This document shows positions 8,103 through 16,316 of a stretch of 64,000 bases of DNA, piece by piece. Where the stretch lies: the NCBI RefSeq assembly GCF_030504955.1, contig NZ_JAUKTR010000003.1:1-64000 (forward strand), read 5' to 3'. How positions within the stretch are numbered: position 1 is the stretch's first letter; each line of letters begins with the position of its first letter. The notes under the pieces are model-generated. The model searched no databases and had not been told where the DNA came from. It saw only the letters and a program-made list of their open reading frames with translations. Source of the stretch: Peiella sedimenti (GTDB lineage Bacteria; Pseudomonadota; Alphaproteobacteria; Caulobacterales; Caulobacteraceae). A program made the translations under genes and the position numbers.

Positions 8103-8696
8103 CTAGGACCCGATGCCCAGGTCGGCCTCGACCTTGACGATCCACGCGGCGACGCACGGGTACTTGGCCAGATCGAAGCCGCCCTCGTCGGCGACGCGCG
8201 TGTAGGCCACCAGGGCTATATCGGCCAGGCTGATCCGGTCCCCCACGAGGTAGGGCCCGGCCTGCAGCGCCGCCTCCAGCCGCTCGAGCGCCGCCGAGCC
8301 GCGTTCATAGAGCTTGGGATCGATCTCGGCGTCAGGCCGGTTCAGGAACGCCCTCTGGAAGCGGCGCACGGCGATATAGGGCTCGTGGCTGTACTGCTCC
8401 CAGAACATCCACTCCAGCATGCGGGCGCGGTCGTAGGCGTCGTCGGGAATCAGGTGGGAGTCCTCGGCCAGATGCAGGAGGATGGCGCCGGACTGGGCCA
8501 GGGCGCGGCCGTCCTCCAGCACCACGCAGGGCACCTGACCAGCCGGGTTGATGGCCAGCATCCGCGGTGTACGCGCTTCGCCCCTGGTCACGTCGACGTC
8601 GACCCAGTCGTAGGGGCGCGACAATAGGTCCAGCACCCACTTCACCTTGAGGCAGTTGCCCGATTTCGGATCGCCGTACAGCGTCAGCCGCGCCAT
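8103..8696 (-). CDS. Glutathione S-transferase family protein
   Basis: A cytosolic glutathione transferase of 197 residues. The thioredoxin-like N-terminal domain starts ARLTLYGDPKSGNCLKV, with a Ser/Asn-type active site in the first loop, followed by the cis-Pro and glutathione-binding segments NPAGQVPCVVLEDG and LAQSGAILLHLAE. The helical C-terminal domain (VGDRISLADIALVAYTRV) has the conserved Asp of the N-capping box. The ATG at 8696 is preferred over an upstream TTG. It is first in a tight unit with the nitroreductase, which hints at handling of electrophilic or nitro compounds; this is inference. Confidence 0.92.
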   Translation of the reverse strand: MARLTLYGDPKSGNCLKVKWVLDLLSRPYDWVDVDVTRGEARTPRMLAINPAGQVPCVVLEDGRALAQSGAILLHLAEDSHLIPDDAYDRARMLEWMFWEQYSHEPYIAVRRFQRAFLNRPDAEIDPKLYERGSAALERLEAALQAGPYLVGDRISLADIALVAYTRVADEGGFDLAKYPCVAAWIVKVEADLGIGS

Positions 8697-8797
8697 GGAT
8701 TCCCCCAACCGCCGTCATTGGGCCACATTCCGGCGTAGGAAGAGGCCGCCCGCGCGTCTTTTCGCGCAAGCCGACCCGTCATCGCAAGGGAGACCCC

Positions 8798-9307
8798 ATG
8801 ATGCTCGCTGGTTCGGGGACGTGGGCCGCCGTGGCGGCCGTATTCGCTCTGTCCCTCAACGCCTTCTCGCTCGGCGCCGTTCCGCTGAGCACGCCCGTCG
8901 CCACCACCGTGGCCGAAGCGGCGCCCGCCGTGGCTGCGGCCGAGCTGGAGCCGCAGTGGCGCCCGCGCGTGACCCTGTATCACGCCGGCGGCGGCGGCGC
9001 GGGCCCCCGCGATTCGCTGGGTTGCCGCCCGGTCCCCATGCGCACCATCGCCACTGACCCGAACCTGATTCCGCGCCGGTCGGTGGTCTATATCCGCGAG
9101 ACGGACGGCCTGCGCCTGCCGGACGGCACGGTGCATGACGGCGTCTGGTACGCTTCGGACACCGGCGGCGCCATCCGCGGCGGCAAGATCGACCTCTATA
9201 CGGGCCACGGCCGCGCCTCGATGCAGCCGGTCATGCCGCTGAACACCCGCAACGTGTCGGTGGTGCGCATCGGCAGCTTCCGCGGCTGCCCGCCGACCGA
9301 GGCCTGA
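8798..9307 (+). CDS. 3D domain-containing secreted protein
   Basis: This 169-residue exported protein carries a 3D domain, named for three conserved aspartates, as in the C-terminal part of MltA-type lytic transglycosylases and related wall proteins. The first 30 or so residues are a hydrophobic signal or membrane anchor. Conserved pieces are DPNLIPRRSVVYI, GVWYASDTGGAIRGGKIDLY and a final basic/hydrophobic strand. The cysteines in LGCRP and RGCPP may pair. No catalytic transglycosylase domain precedes it, so it may bind or trim peptidoglycan by itself. A GGGAG-like ribosome-binding site precedes the ATG at 8798. Confidence 0.82.
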   Translation: MMLAGSGTWAAVAAVFALSLNAFSLGAVPLSTPVATTVAEAAPAVAAAELEPQWRPRVTLYHAGGGGAGPRDSLGCRPVPMRTIATDPNLIPRRSVVYIRETDGLRLPDGTVHDGVWYASDTGGAIRGGKIDLYTGHGRASMQPVMPLNTRNVSVVRIGSFRGCPPTEA

Positions 9308-9391
9308 AAGACGGCGGGGGTTCCGCGTCCCCGCCTTCTCCCCTATCTGGGGCGCGCCTGATCCTCCTCTCTCAGCAGAGCCGCCCTTATC

Positions 9392-10192
9392 GTGACCGAC
9401 GCCGCCGCCCGGCCCAGCCCCTTCTTCCATGAGCGCGTCCTGTGGGTGCGCCACTGGACCGACAGCCTGTTCAGCTTCGCCACCACGCGGAACGAGGCCT
9501 TCCGCTTCCGCTCGGGCGAGTTCGTCATGATCGGCCTGCCGCCGGCGGAGGGGGAAAAGCCGATCCTGCGCGCCTATTCCATCGCCAGCCCGATGTGGGC
9601 CGAGGAGCTGGAGTTCTATTCCATCAAGGTGCCGGACGGTCCGCTGACCTCGAAGCTGCAGATGATCCAACCCGGCGACGAGATCCTGGTGGGCAAGAAG
9701 CCGACCGGCACGCTGGTGCTGGATGCGCTGAAGGGCGGCGAGCGGCTGTTCCTGATCGGCTCGGGCACGGGTCTGGCGCCGTGGTTGTCGGTGGCGCGCG
9801 ATCCGGACACCTGGAGTCGCTTTGGTCAGGTCATCGTGGTGCATTCGGTTCGCAACGTGGCCGACCTGGCCTATCGCGAGCTGTTCGAAAGCGGGCTGGC
9901 CGACGATCCGCTGGTGGGTGACGAGGCGCCGGGGCGGCTGGTCTATTATCCGACCGTGACGCGCGAGCCGTTTCGCACCCAGGGCAGAATCACCGAACGC
10001 ATCCGCTCGGGCGAGCTGTTCCGCGACCTGGGCATGCAGGGCTGTTTCGACCCGGCCCGCGATCGGGTGATGCTGTGCGGCTCCATGGCGATGATCAAGG
10101 AGACGGCCGAGCTGATCGAGGCCTGCGGCCTGAAGGAAGGCTCGAACGCCGAGCCCGGCGACTACGTGCTGGAGCGGGCCTTCGTCGGCTAG
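9392..10192 (+). CDS. fpr: Ferredoxin--NADP(+) reductase
   Basis: This 266-residue FAD enzyme transfers electrons between NADPH and ferredoxin or flavodoxin. The FAD-binding motif is RAYSIASPMWAEELEFYS around residue 52. The NADP-binding region has LFLIGSGTGLAPWLS near residue 117 and LCGSMAMIKET near residue 230. The C-terminus ends YVLERAFVG, as in bacterial Fpr, where the terminal residues stack near the flavin. The start is a GTG at 9392. Chorismate mutase follows after 32 bases on the same strand; there is no functional link I can name. Confidence 0.93.
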   Translation: MTDAAARPSPFFHERVLWVRHWTDSLFSFATTRNEAFRFRSGEFVMIGLPPAEGEKPILRAYSIASPMWAEELEFYSIKVPDGPLTSKLQMIQPGDEILVGKKPTGTLVLDALKGGERLFLIGSGTGLAPWLSVARDPDTWSRFGQVIVVHSVRNVADLAYRELFESGLADDPLVGDEAPGRLVYYPTVTREPFRTQGRITERIRSGELFRDLGMQGCFDPARDRVMLCGSMAMIKETAELIEACGLKEGSNAEPGDYVLERAFVG

Positions 10193-10224
10193 ACCGAGGC
10201 CGCCTCAGCCCCTATGCCTCGGCC

Positions 10225-10560
10225 ATGAGCGAAGCGCCCACCGCCTTTTCCGTCGATCCGCGCACTGCGCCGGAGGACTGCCAGACGATGGCCGAGGTGC
10301 GCGAGGGGGTCGACGCGCTGGACCGCACCCTGGTGCGCATGCTGGTCGAGCGGCAGCGCTACATGGAGGCGGCCGCGCGCATCAAGCCCAGCCGCGACGT
10401 GGTGCACGACGACTGGCGCATCGAGGACGTGGTGACGAAGGTTCTGGCGGCCTGCGAGCGCGAGGGCCTGTCCAAGGACATCGCCGAGCCGGTCTGGCGC
10501 AAGCTGATCGAGCGCTGCATCGCCCACGAGTTCGGCGTCTGGGACAGGACGCGGGCCTAG
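10225..10560 (+). CDS. Chorismate mutase (AroQ type)
   Basis: A small monofunctional chorismate mutase of 111 residues that converts chorismate to prephenate for phenylalanine and tyrosine synthesis. The all-helical AroQ core is visible: MAEVREGVDALDRTLVRML in helix 1, RQRYMEAAARIK with the catalytic basic residues, then WRKLIERCIAHE in the last helix. The ATG at 10225 is chosen because the longer frame overlaps the upstream reductase gene with unrelated sequence. It ends at a CTAG shared with the stop of the convergent Hpt gene. Confidence 0.9.
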   Translation: MSEAPTAFSVDPRTAPEDCQTMAEVREGVDALDRTLVRMLVERQRYMEAAARIKPSRDVVHDDWRIEDVVTKVLAACEREGLSKDIAEPVWRKLIERCIAHEFGVWDRTRA

Positions 10561-10910
10561 CCTCGCAGGGAACGCAGCATCAGCTCGTGACGGAAGGCCG
10601 CGACGTCGGCCAGGGTCAGGGCCAGGGCGTCCTTGACCCGCTCCAGGGCGGGTCCAGCCTGGGCATCGCCGGCCTGTTCGGCCAGGAGGCAGCATTCGGC
10701 CAGACCCTGGGCCCCGATGCCGGCGGCCGAGCCGCGCAGGGTGTGGGCCGCGTCGCGCCAACCCTCGCCGGCGGCGTCCAGAAGGCCGCCCCAGCTGGCG
10801 CTCTGCTGCTGGAAGAGGCCCAGCACCTCGTCCATGACGTCCACGTCTCCGCCGGCGTAGTGCTCAAGGACGGTGAAGTCGACGGCTCCGGTCAGGTCGC
10901 GTCTGGCCAT
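10557..10910 (-). CDS. Hpt domain phosphotransfer protein
   Basis: This 117-residue helical protein is a free-standing histidine phosphotransfer domain. The phosphorylated His lies in AAHTLRGSAAGIGAQGL near residue 56, with the expected small residues and Gly downstream. Such proteins shuttle phosphate between a hybrid histidine kinase and a response regulator. A hybrid kinase is encoded at 42753-44255 but nothing links the two. Caulobacter ShpA is a comparable free Hpt protein; orthology cannot be decided here. The stop overlaps that of chorismate mutase by four bases. Confidence 0.85.
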   Translation of the reverse strand: MARRDLTGAVDFTVLEHYAGGDVDVMDEVLGLFQQQSASWGGLLDAAGEGWRDAAHTLRGSAAGIGAQGLAECCLLAEQAGDAQAGPALERVKDALALTLADVAAFRHELMLRSLRG

Positions 10911-11040
10911 AGCTCAGCCTCCGATTCGCGCTGGCCAAACAAGGATAGCCGGAACGCGGGCTTGCGGAAGCGGCGCCTATGGACTAACTGACCCGCCTTC
11001 CGCTGCGGGGTTCGCCCTGCGGCCCGGCGCCGGCCGGTGC

Positions 11041-11116
<76 letters not shown>

Positions 11117-11183
11117 TCCGGCCTTCTTTTGAAAAACGGATCGCTTCGGCGGCTTCGGCCGATGAAGGCGATGGCGCGGCCCC

Positions 11184-11711
11184 TTAGGGCTGGCCCTGGG
11201 CCGACTGGCCGCTCTGGGCCTCCAGGGAGGCCAGCTGCAGATAGTTGGGCTGGCCGCCATAGATGAAGCCGTAGGTCGGATAGACGGTGGTCCCCAGATC
11301 GCCCGTGGGGTTGTGCCAGACCTTGACCTGGCTCCAGTCGCCCTCAGGCGAGACGTCCACCATGGTCACGTCGCGCTCGATGCGGCCGCGGCTGCCGCCC
11401 CAGTTGGCGTGGGTCACCTGGACCACCCGCTCGGTCATCACCTGGCTGACCACGGCGACGTGGCCGCGCGTCATGCGCCCGTGAGGCTGGAAGACCAGCA
11501 CGGCGCCCGGCTCGGCCACGCGGCCCGTGCGCAGGTTGCGGTCGGTGGCCTGACGCCACCAGGTCCAGGCGTCGCCGAAAATCTGAAGGCCGGAGAAGGC
11601 GCGCGCGAAGGTCACGCACTGCCAGTAGACGGCTGAGGTCGCGGGGGCGGCGGGCGCAAGGCTGATCGCCAGCGTCAGGGCTGCCAGGGCGGCTCCGAAC
11701 CGTTTCATCAT
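11184..11711 (-). CDS. CHAP domain secreted amidase/peptidase
   Basis: This 175-residue exported protein has an N-terminal signal peptide (FGAALAALTLAISLAPAAPA) and a CHAP domain, the cysteine-histidine amidohydrolase/peptidase fold that cleaves peptidoglycan peptides or amides. The catalytic Cys lies in VYWQCVTFARAFSG near residue 32, and the His in TRGHVAVVSQV near residue 85, with THANWGG following. The C-terminal 40 residues (YGFIYGGQPNYLQL and a Gln/Ser-rich tail) are outside the domain. Two adjacent ATGs at 11711 and 11708 are possible starts. It lies between tRNA-Lys and the acyltransferase gene and is probably transcribed alone. Confidence 0.85.
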   Translation of the reverse strand: MMKRFGAALAALTLAISLAPAAPATSAVYWQCVTFARAFSGLQIFGDAWTWWRQATDRNLRTGRVAEPGAVLVFQPHGRMTRGHVAVVSQVMTERVVQVTHANWGGSRGRIERDVTMVDVSPEGDWSQVKVWHNPTGDLGTTVYPTYGFIYGGQPNYLQLASLEAQSGQSAQGQP

Positions 11712-11760
11712 GCCGTGGTCGTCTCCCCCGCCGATCGACGGATTTCGCCTTACAGGATTC

Positions 11761-12843
11761 TCAGGCCGCCGGAAGCTGCGCCTTATGTCGCAGGCTTGAC
11801 GGTTCGCGGCGGCGCAGCCACTCGCGCGCCGGCCGCTCGATAAGGTGGTGGGCCAGGCCCGAAATGGGGATCAGCATCAGGACGACGGCCAGCCAAACGG
11901 CCAGGGGCAGCTGCTCGGACCCCGTCAGGCGGCCGGCGGCGTTCACGGCCAGCAGCTTCCACGGCACGCAGACCATGTAGAGGGCGTAGGAGGCCTCGCC
12001 GAGCCAGACGGCGGGCCGGCTCTCGAGCCAGCCGCCCCGGTTGGTCAGGCCCGCCAGGGACAGGATCAGCCCGGCGAAGGCCAGGACGATGAAGCCGTCC
12101 CAGACCTGGGCCGAAGCCGAGATGAGGATGGCGACAAGGCAGGCCAGGGCGCTGAGCAGCGGCCGCGACAGCCCGCCCGCGCGCCAGGCCAGCCATGTGG
12201 CGCAGCCGAGCGCGAAGCACGGGACGATGCGCAGCGCGCCCCAGAAGATGGTGGCCTGGGTCAGGGAGAAGCCCGCCAGGGCCTCGAAGACGGCGTAGAG
12301 GGCCATGAGAGCCGCCGCCGAAAGGCTGAGCGCCAGGCCCGGCCGCTCGCGCAACCGCCAGGCGGCGAAGGCGAAGACGGGGAAGGTCAGATAGGCGAAC
12401 CATTCCGCCGAGATGGACCAGGACGGGTGGTTCCAGGCGGCCTGCGGCGCCAGGCCCCAGGCGTGCACCATCAGAAGGTTCGCCGGCAGCGAGGCCCAGT
12501 CCAGAATGTTGGCGTCGATATTGAAGCCCGCCATCAGCGCCCCTGCGCCCAGCAGGCCGACGCCGATCAACGTGGCCAGGTGCAGCGGATAGACCCGCGC
12601 GATGCGGGCCCAGATGAAGCTCTTCCAGCGGAATCGGCCCTCGCCGAAGGCGTTCAGATAGACGTGGCACAGGATGAAGCCAGACAGGACGAAGAACAGC
12701 TCGACGCCCAGATAGCCCTTGCTGACCAGGTTGGGCGTGAAGCCCACGTCGAGGCGCGGCCAGTAGTGGAACATCACCACCCAGAGAGCGGCGAGGAAGC
12801 GCAGGCTGGTCAGGGGCTTCAGATCCAGGGGCGGAGGCGTCAT
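11761..12843 (-). CDS. Acyltransferase family 3 membrane protein
   Basis: An integral membrane O-acyltransferase of about 360 residues with ten or so hydrophobic segments. Family signatures are LTSLRFLAALWVVMFHY at the N-terminus, with the conserved Arg and His, and GVELFFVLSGFILCHVY, then FIWARIARVYPLH. Members add acyl groups to surface or exported sugars such as lipid A, O-antigen or periplasmic glucans; the acceptor here is unknown. I prefer the ATG at 12843, which has AGGAAG six bases upstream; another ATG ten codons earlier (12873) has no good ribosome-binding site. No polysaccharide genes are nearby. Confidence 0.88.
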   Translation of the reverse strand: MTPPPLDLKPLTSLRFLAALWVVMFHYWPRLDVGFTPNLVSKGYLGVELFFVLSGFILCHVYLNAFGEGRFRWKSFIWARIARVYPLHLATLIGVGLLGAGALMAGFNIDANILDWASLPANLLMVHAWGLAPQAAWNHPSWSISAEWFAYLTFPVFAFAAWRLRERPGLALSLSAAALMALYAVFEALAGFSLTQATIFWGALRIVPCFALGCATWLAWRAGGLSRPLLSALACLVAILISASAQVWDGFIVLAFAGLILSLAGLTNRGGWLESRPAVWLGEASYALYMVCVPWKLLAVNAAGRLTGSEQLPLAVWLAVVLMLIPISGLAHHLIERPAREWLRRREPSSLRHKAQLPAA

Positions 12844-12911
12844 CCGGTCTTCCTGTCGGGCGAAGTCCGCCATGATGCAGCCCAGCGCTCTAGGAAGCGT
12901 TAAACCAGGTC

Positions 12912-13334
12912 ATGGACGAGGATCTGATCTCCTACGCCGCCCGCGAGGCGGGCGTTTCCGACGCCGAGGCCAGGGCCGCTCTGGCGGGCTTGGCCGGGCT
13001 GATCGCGCGCCACGCGGAGCCGGGGCGGGTGAAGGACCTGTTTGCGGCGCGGCCACAGGTGGAGGCCCTGGCGCGATCGCCGGAGGCGGCGCCGAAGAAG
13101 GCCGGCGGACTTTTCGGCGGCGTCATGCGTTCGGCCGGCGGCGTCTCGGGCAGGGCGATGTCGGAGGCCATGGGCCTGATGCAGGCGCTGGAAAAGCAGG
13201 GCGTCGGCAAGGACGCGCTGAAGCGTCTGGCCAGGGCGGCGGAGGCCTGGTCACGCCAGCAGCCGGGCGAGGAGCCCCTGCGCCCGGCGCTGGAGAGCAT
13301 TCCGGGCGTCGGCGGCCTGATCGCGGGGCGCTAG
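12912..13334 (+). CDS. Hypothetical helical protein
   Basis: I do not recognise this 140-residue protein with confidence. It is soluble, Ala/Gly-rich and predicted helical. The N-terminal part (ISYAAREAGVSDAEARAALAGL) faintly resembles small DUF2267/DUF2780-like domains with paired helices. A glycine-rich linker (GGLFGGVMRSAGG) separates it from a second helical part (ALEKQGVGKDALKRLARAAE). There is no signal peptide. The gene is divergent from the acyltransferase and convergent with the ArsR gene, sharing a CTAG stop. Codon use fits the neighbours. Confidence 0.6.
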   Translation: MDEDLISYAAREAGVSDAEARAALAGLAGLIARHAEPGRVKDLFAARPQVEALARSPEAAPKKAGGLFGGVMRSAGGVSGRAMSEAMGLMQALEKQGVGKDALKRLARAAEAWSRQQPGEEPLRPALESIPGVGGLIAGR

Positions 13335-13654
13335 TCCTCGGCCGGCTTTGATCGACTTTTGGCGATGGCCGCGCTTTCAGCCTTAAGGGGCCGGGAGACC
13401 GGGCAAACCTCCTGCACATAGCCATTCAACGTGTTGGCCAGCGCGTCAGGCATCAGCCGGTAATGGACGAACTGGCCGCGCTTCTCGCTGCTCACCAATC
13501 CGGCGTTTTCCAGCACGGACAGGTGCTGGGACACGGCGGGCTTGGAGATCTCGAAGCGCGCGGCGATCTCGCCCGCCGTAAGTTCGGCATGAGCCAGATA
13601 GGCCAGAATCTTGCGCCGCACGGGGCTGGAGAGGGCTTCGAAGACGCGCTGCAT
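13331..13654 (-). CDS. ArsR family transcriptional regulator
   Basis: A 107-residue winged-helix repressor. The domain runs from MQRVFEALSSPVRRKILAYL through the recognition helix in EISKPAVSQHLSVLENAGLV to the wing SSEKRGQFVHYRL. Only one cysteine (VCPVSRP, near the C-terminus) is present, so a classical multi-Cys metal site is unlikely; the signal may be a lipid, thiol or none. I chose the ATG at 13654; the frame remains open ten codons upstream, which would run into the operator. It is divergent from the desaturase gene and separated by a palindromic operator candidate, so it probably represses that operon and itself. Confidence 0.9.
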   Translation of the reverse strand: MQRVFEALSSPVRRKILAYLAHAELTAGEIAARFEISKPAVSQHLSVLENAGLVSSEKRGQFVHYRLMPDALANTLNGYVQEVCPVSRPLKAESAAIAKSRSKPAED

Positions 13655-13666
13655 GGCTACACATTT

Positions 13667-13729
13667 AAGCGATTTGCTAATCACTTGCCAGTCCCGATGA
13701 TTGGTGCTTAAGTGATTGCCTAAATACCG
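13667..13729. promoter_or_regulatory. Operator region between arsR-type gene and desaturase
   Basis: An 8-4-8 palindrome occupies 13667-13686: AAGCGATT, four bases, AATCACTT (arms match at seven of eight positions). A second copy of the half-site, AAGTGATT, lies at 13710-13717 and is followed by a poorer partner arm ending at 13729. The two sites are 43 bases apart, about four helical turns. The AT-rich composition contrasts with the surroundings. Both lie in the 87-base divergent region and are good binding-site candidates for the ArsR-type repressor. Confidence 0.6.
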
Positions 13730-13741
13730 AAGGCTTCAGCC

Positions 13742-14656
13742 ATGGCTCTCGCCGCGTCCGATCCCTGCGCCATCAACTCGCTAGCCGAGACGCCAGGGTG
13801 CAGTCCGGTGGCCGGCAAGGTGCGCTGGGACGCGGCGCATTCCCTTTGGAACGGCGGCATGATGCTGGGCGCGCTCATTTTGGCGCCCCTGACGTTCAGC
13901 TGGGGCGCGGTAGCCGTCTTTGTCATCCTGACCGGCGGGTGCCTGTTGCTAGGCCATTCGGTTGGTTTTCACCGCCGTCTGATCCACCGCAGCTTCGAGT
14001 GCCCGCTCTGGCTGGAGCGCATCCTCGTCTGGATCGGCGCCGTTGTCGGCATGAGCGGACCCTTCTGGATGATCCGCACCCACGACCTGCGGGACTGGGC
14101 GCAGCGGCAGGCGGACTGCCACGACTATCTGGCGCATCGGCGGCCGATGCTGATCGACGCCGTCTGGCAGATGCATTGCCGGCTGGAGCTCGACCACCCT
14201 CCGGCGTTCGATCTGGGACGGATCGGACAGGATCGCTTCTATCGCTTCCTCGAACGCACATGGATGCTGCAGCAGCTGCCCATAGCGGTCGCGCTCTATC
14301 TGTTCGGTGGGTGGAGCTTCGTCATCTGGGGCGTCTGCGTGCGCGTGACCGCCTCGGTGACGGGCCATTGGTTCGTGGGCCATCTGGCGCACCGGCGCGG
14401 GCCGCAGACCTGGCGTGTGCGCGAGGCGGGGGTTCAGGCCCACGACGTGCCCTGGGCCGCCATCCCGACCATGGGCGAAGCCTGGCACAATAACCATCAT
14501 GCCTTTCCCGGCTCGGCGCGGATCGGCCTCTATCCGGGTCAGAGCGACTGGGGCTTCCGGTTCATCCAGCTGCTGGAGCGCCTGGGCCTCGCCTGGAATG
14601 TGCGAACGCCGGAGACCCTGGAGGGTCGTATGGGCCGGCTGGAGGCGGCGCGATAA
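13742..14656 (+). CDS. Fatty acid desaturase-like membrane enzyme
   Basis: This 304-residue membrane protein resembles acyl-CoA/acyl-lipid desaturases of the di-iron type. Box 1 is clear in GFHRRLIHRSF (HxxxxH) and box 3 in EAWHNNHHAFP (HxxHH). The middle box, usually HRxHH, is replaced by RTHDLRDWAQRQADCHDYL, so this is a divergent subfamily. Hydrophobic spans occur near residues 37-75, 90-106 and 178-205, with HWFVGHLAHRRG providing further His ligands. It starts at ATG 13742, just beyond the operator, and is coupled by TAATG to the downstream membrane protein. The substrate is unknown; membrane lipid remodelling is the likely role. Confidence 0.8.
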   Translation: MALAASDPCAINSLAETPGCSPVAGKVRWDAAHSLWNGGMMLGALILAPLTFSWGAVAVFVILTGGCLLLGHSVGFHRRLIHRSFECPLWLERILVWIGAVVGMSGPFWMIRTHDLRDWAQRQADCHDYLAHRRPMLIDAVWQMHCRLELDHPPAFDLGRIGQDRFYRFLERTWMLQQLPIAVALYLFGGWSFVIWGVCVRVTASVTGHWFVGHLAHRRGPQTWRVREAGVQAHDVPWAAIPTMGEAWHNNHHAFPGSARIGLYPGQSDWGFRFIQLLERLGLAWNVRTPETLEGRMGRLEAAR

Positions 14657-15075
14657 TGAAACGCTACTTCAGTCTACTGCCTGCCGCCGCGGCGAGTGCT
14701 GTGTGGAGCGCTCTCGCCTTCGCCGGGGCGCTGTTTCTCGGCATTCTGGTCATGACAGCAGGGGCCGCCGTCTGGACCTTCTCGTCGGCGGCCGCTCTCG
14801 TGCTCGCGTTTGCCTGGGTCTTCGCAGGCGCCTTGGCCGTGTTCTGCGTCGGCGCAGTGCTCTTCGGGCCGCTCACCTACATGGTTCTGAAGCGCCTGAA
14901 CGCCGACGGGTATATCGCGGCGGCATTCATCGCCGGTTTGGAGGCTGGGGGCGCCAGCATCCTCCTGCTGGGCTTGATGAACGTGGCTGAACTGGCGCCG
15001 CTGCATGGCGCGGCCGCCCTTGGAGGGGCCGTGGGCGGTCTGGCTTTCCGCCATACGGCGGAACGGCTTTCCTAG
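14656..15075 (+). CDS. Hypothetical four-span membrane protein
   Basis: A 139-residue inner-membrane protein I do not recognise. Hydrophobic segments are near residues 5-33, 38-62, 62-80 and 88-125; the loop [17 protein letters not shown] is the most polar part. Its ATG overlaps the desaturase stop by one base (TAATG), which implies coupled expression with that enzyme and shared ArsR control. It may serve as an accessory membrane partner, but that is inference from position. It ends at a CTAG shared with the stop of the convergent rlmN. Confidence 0.7.
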   Translation: MKRYFSLLPAAAASAVWSALAFAGALFLGILVMTAGAAVWTFSSAAALVLAFAWVFAGALAVFCVGAVLFGPLTYMVLKRLNADGYIAAAFIAGLEAGGASILLLGLMNVAELAPLHGAAALGGAVGGLAFRHTAERLS

Positions 15076-16247
15076 TCTTCCGAATCCTCAACCGCCGCGG
15101 CCGCCATGGCGCGGAGGGCCGAGGCGCGCAGCTTTTCGCTTTCGGACTTGAGCTGGCCGCAGGCGGCCAGGATGTCCCGGCCGCGCGGCGTGCGGATCGG
15201 GCTGGCGTAGCCGGCGCGGTTCAGCACGGCGGCGAAGGCTTCGATGGTGTTCCAGTCCGAGCACTCGTACTGCGTGCCCGGCCACGGATTGAACGGGATC
15301 AGGTTGATCTTGGCGGGGATGCCCTGGATCAGCTTCACCAGGGCGCGCGCCTCGTCCAGGCTGTCGTTGACGCCCTTCAGCATGACGTATTCGAACGTCA
15401 CGCGCCGCGCATTGCCCAGGCCCGGATAGGCCCGGATGGCGGCCATCAGCTGCTCCAGCGGGTACTTCTTGTTCAGCGGCACCAGCTCGTTGCGCAGGGG
15501 ATCGTTGGTGGCGTGCAGGCTGATGGCCAGCATGGTGGCCGTGCGCTCGCCCAGCGCCGGGATCATCGGCACGACGCCTGACGTCGACACCGTGATGCGC
15601 CGCCGCGAAATGGCGATGCCTTCGTTGTCGCTGATCACGTCGATGGCGTCGGCGACGTTGTCCAGATTGTAGAGCGGCTCGCCCATGCCCATGAAGACGA
15701 TGTTGGACAGCCGCCGGTCTTCCTTGGGGCTCGGCCATTCGCCCAGATCGTCGCGCGCCACCTGCACCTGGGCGATGATCTCGGCCGCCGTCAGATTCCT
15801 GACCAGCTTCTGTGTGCCCGTGTGGCAGAAGGTGCAGTTCAGGGTGCAGCCCACCTGGGACGAGACGCAAAGGGCCCCCGCCCGGCCCACATCGGGGATG
15901 TAGACGGTCTCGATCTCGATGCCCGGCGCGGTGCGGATCAGCCACTTGCGGGTGCCGTCCTTCGACACCTGGCGCTCAACGATCTCGGGCCGGTCCAGGC
16001 TGAAGGCGTCGGCCAGCTTCGCCCGCGTCTCCTTGGCCACATCGCTCATCAGGGCGAAGTCGGTGACGCCGTAGTGATGCATCCAGCGCCACACCTGGCT
16101 GGCGCGCATCTTCGCCTTCTCGGGCGGACAGACCTCGGCCTCGATCAGGGCCTGACGCAGGCCCTCGCGCGTGAGGCCGGTGATGTTCGGCTTCACGGGC
16201 GCGGGGGAGCGCGCGGGTCGGCTGATGTCGAGCGTGACGGCGGTCAA
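15072..16247 (-). CDS. rlmN: Dual-specificity 23S rRNA/tRNA A methyltransferase RlmN
   Basis: RlmN is a radical SAM enzyme that methylates C2 of A2503 in 23S rRNA and A37 in some tRNAs. The 391-residue protein shows the iron-sulfur motif CTLNCTFC inside [19 protein letters not shown] near residue 140, preceded by the RlmN-specific N-terminal helical domain ([14 protein letters not shown]). The motifs [11 protein letters not shown] and [11 protein letters not shown] follow; the Cys in AACGQL is the methyl-carrying Cys. The start appears to be TTG at 16247, as no in-frame ATG exists before residue 47. The gene is convergent with the preceding membrane protein. Confidence 0.95.
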   Translation of the reverse strand: MTAVTLDISRPARSPAPVKPNITGLTREGLRQALIEAEVCPPEKAKMRASQVWRWMHHYGVTDFALMSDVAKETRAKLADAFSLDRPEIVERQVSKDGTRKWLIRTAPGIEIETVYIPDVGRAGALCVSSQVGCTLNCTFCHTGTQKLVRNLTAAEIIAQVQVARDDLGEWPSPKEDRRLSNIVFMGMGEPLYNLDNVADAIDVISDNEGIAISRRRITVSTSGVVPMIPALGERTATMLAISLHATNDPLRNELVPLNKKYPLEQLMAAIRAYPGLGNARRVTFEYVMLKGVNDSLDEARALVKLIQGIPAKINLIPFNPWPGTQYECSDWNTIEAFAAVLNRAGYASPIRTPRGRDILAACGQLKSESEKLRASALRAMAAAAVEDSED

Positions 16248-16316
16248 GGCGAGGTCCGGGTGTGGGGCGGGGCGGGGCTTATAGCACGGAAACCGCCGAT
16301 TATGAGGCGGGCGGGA

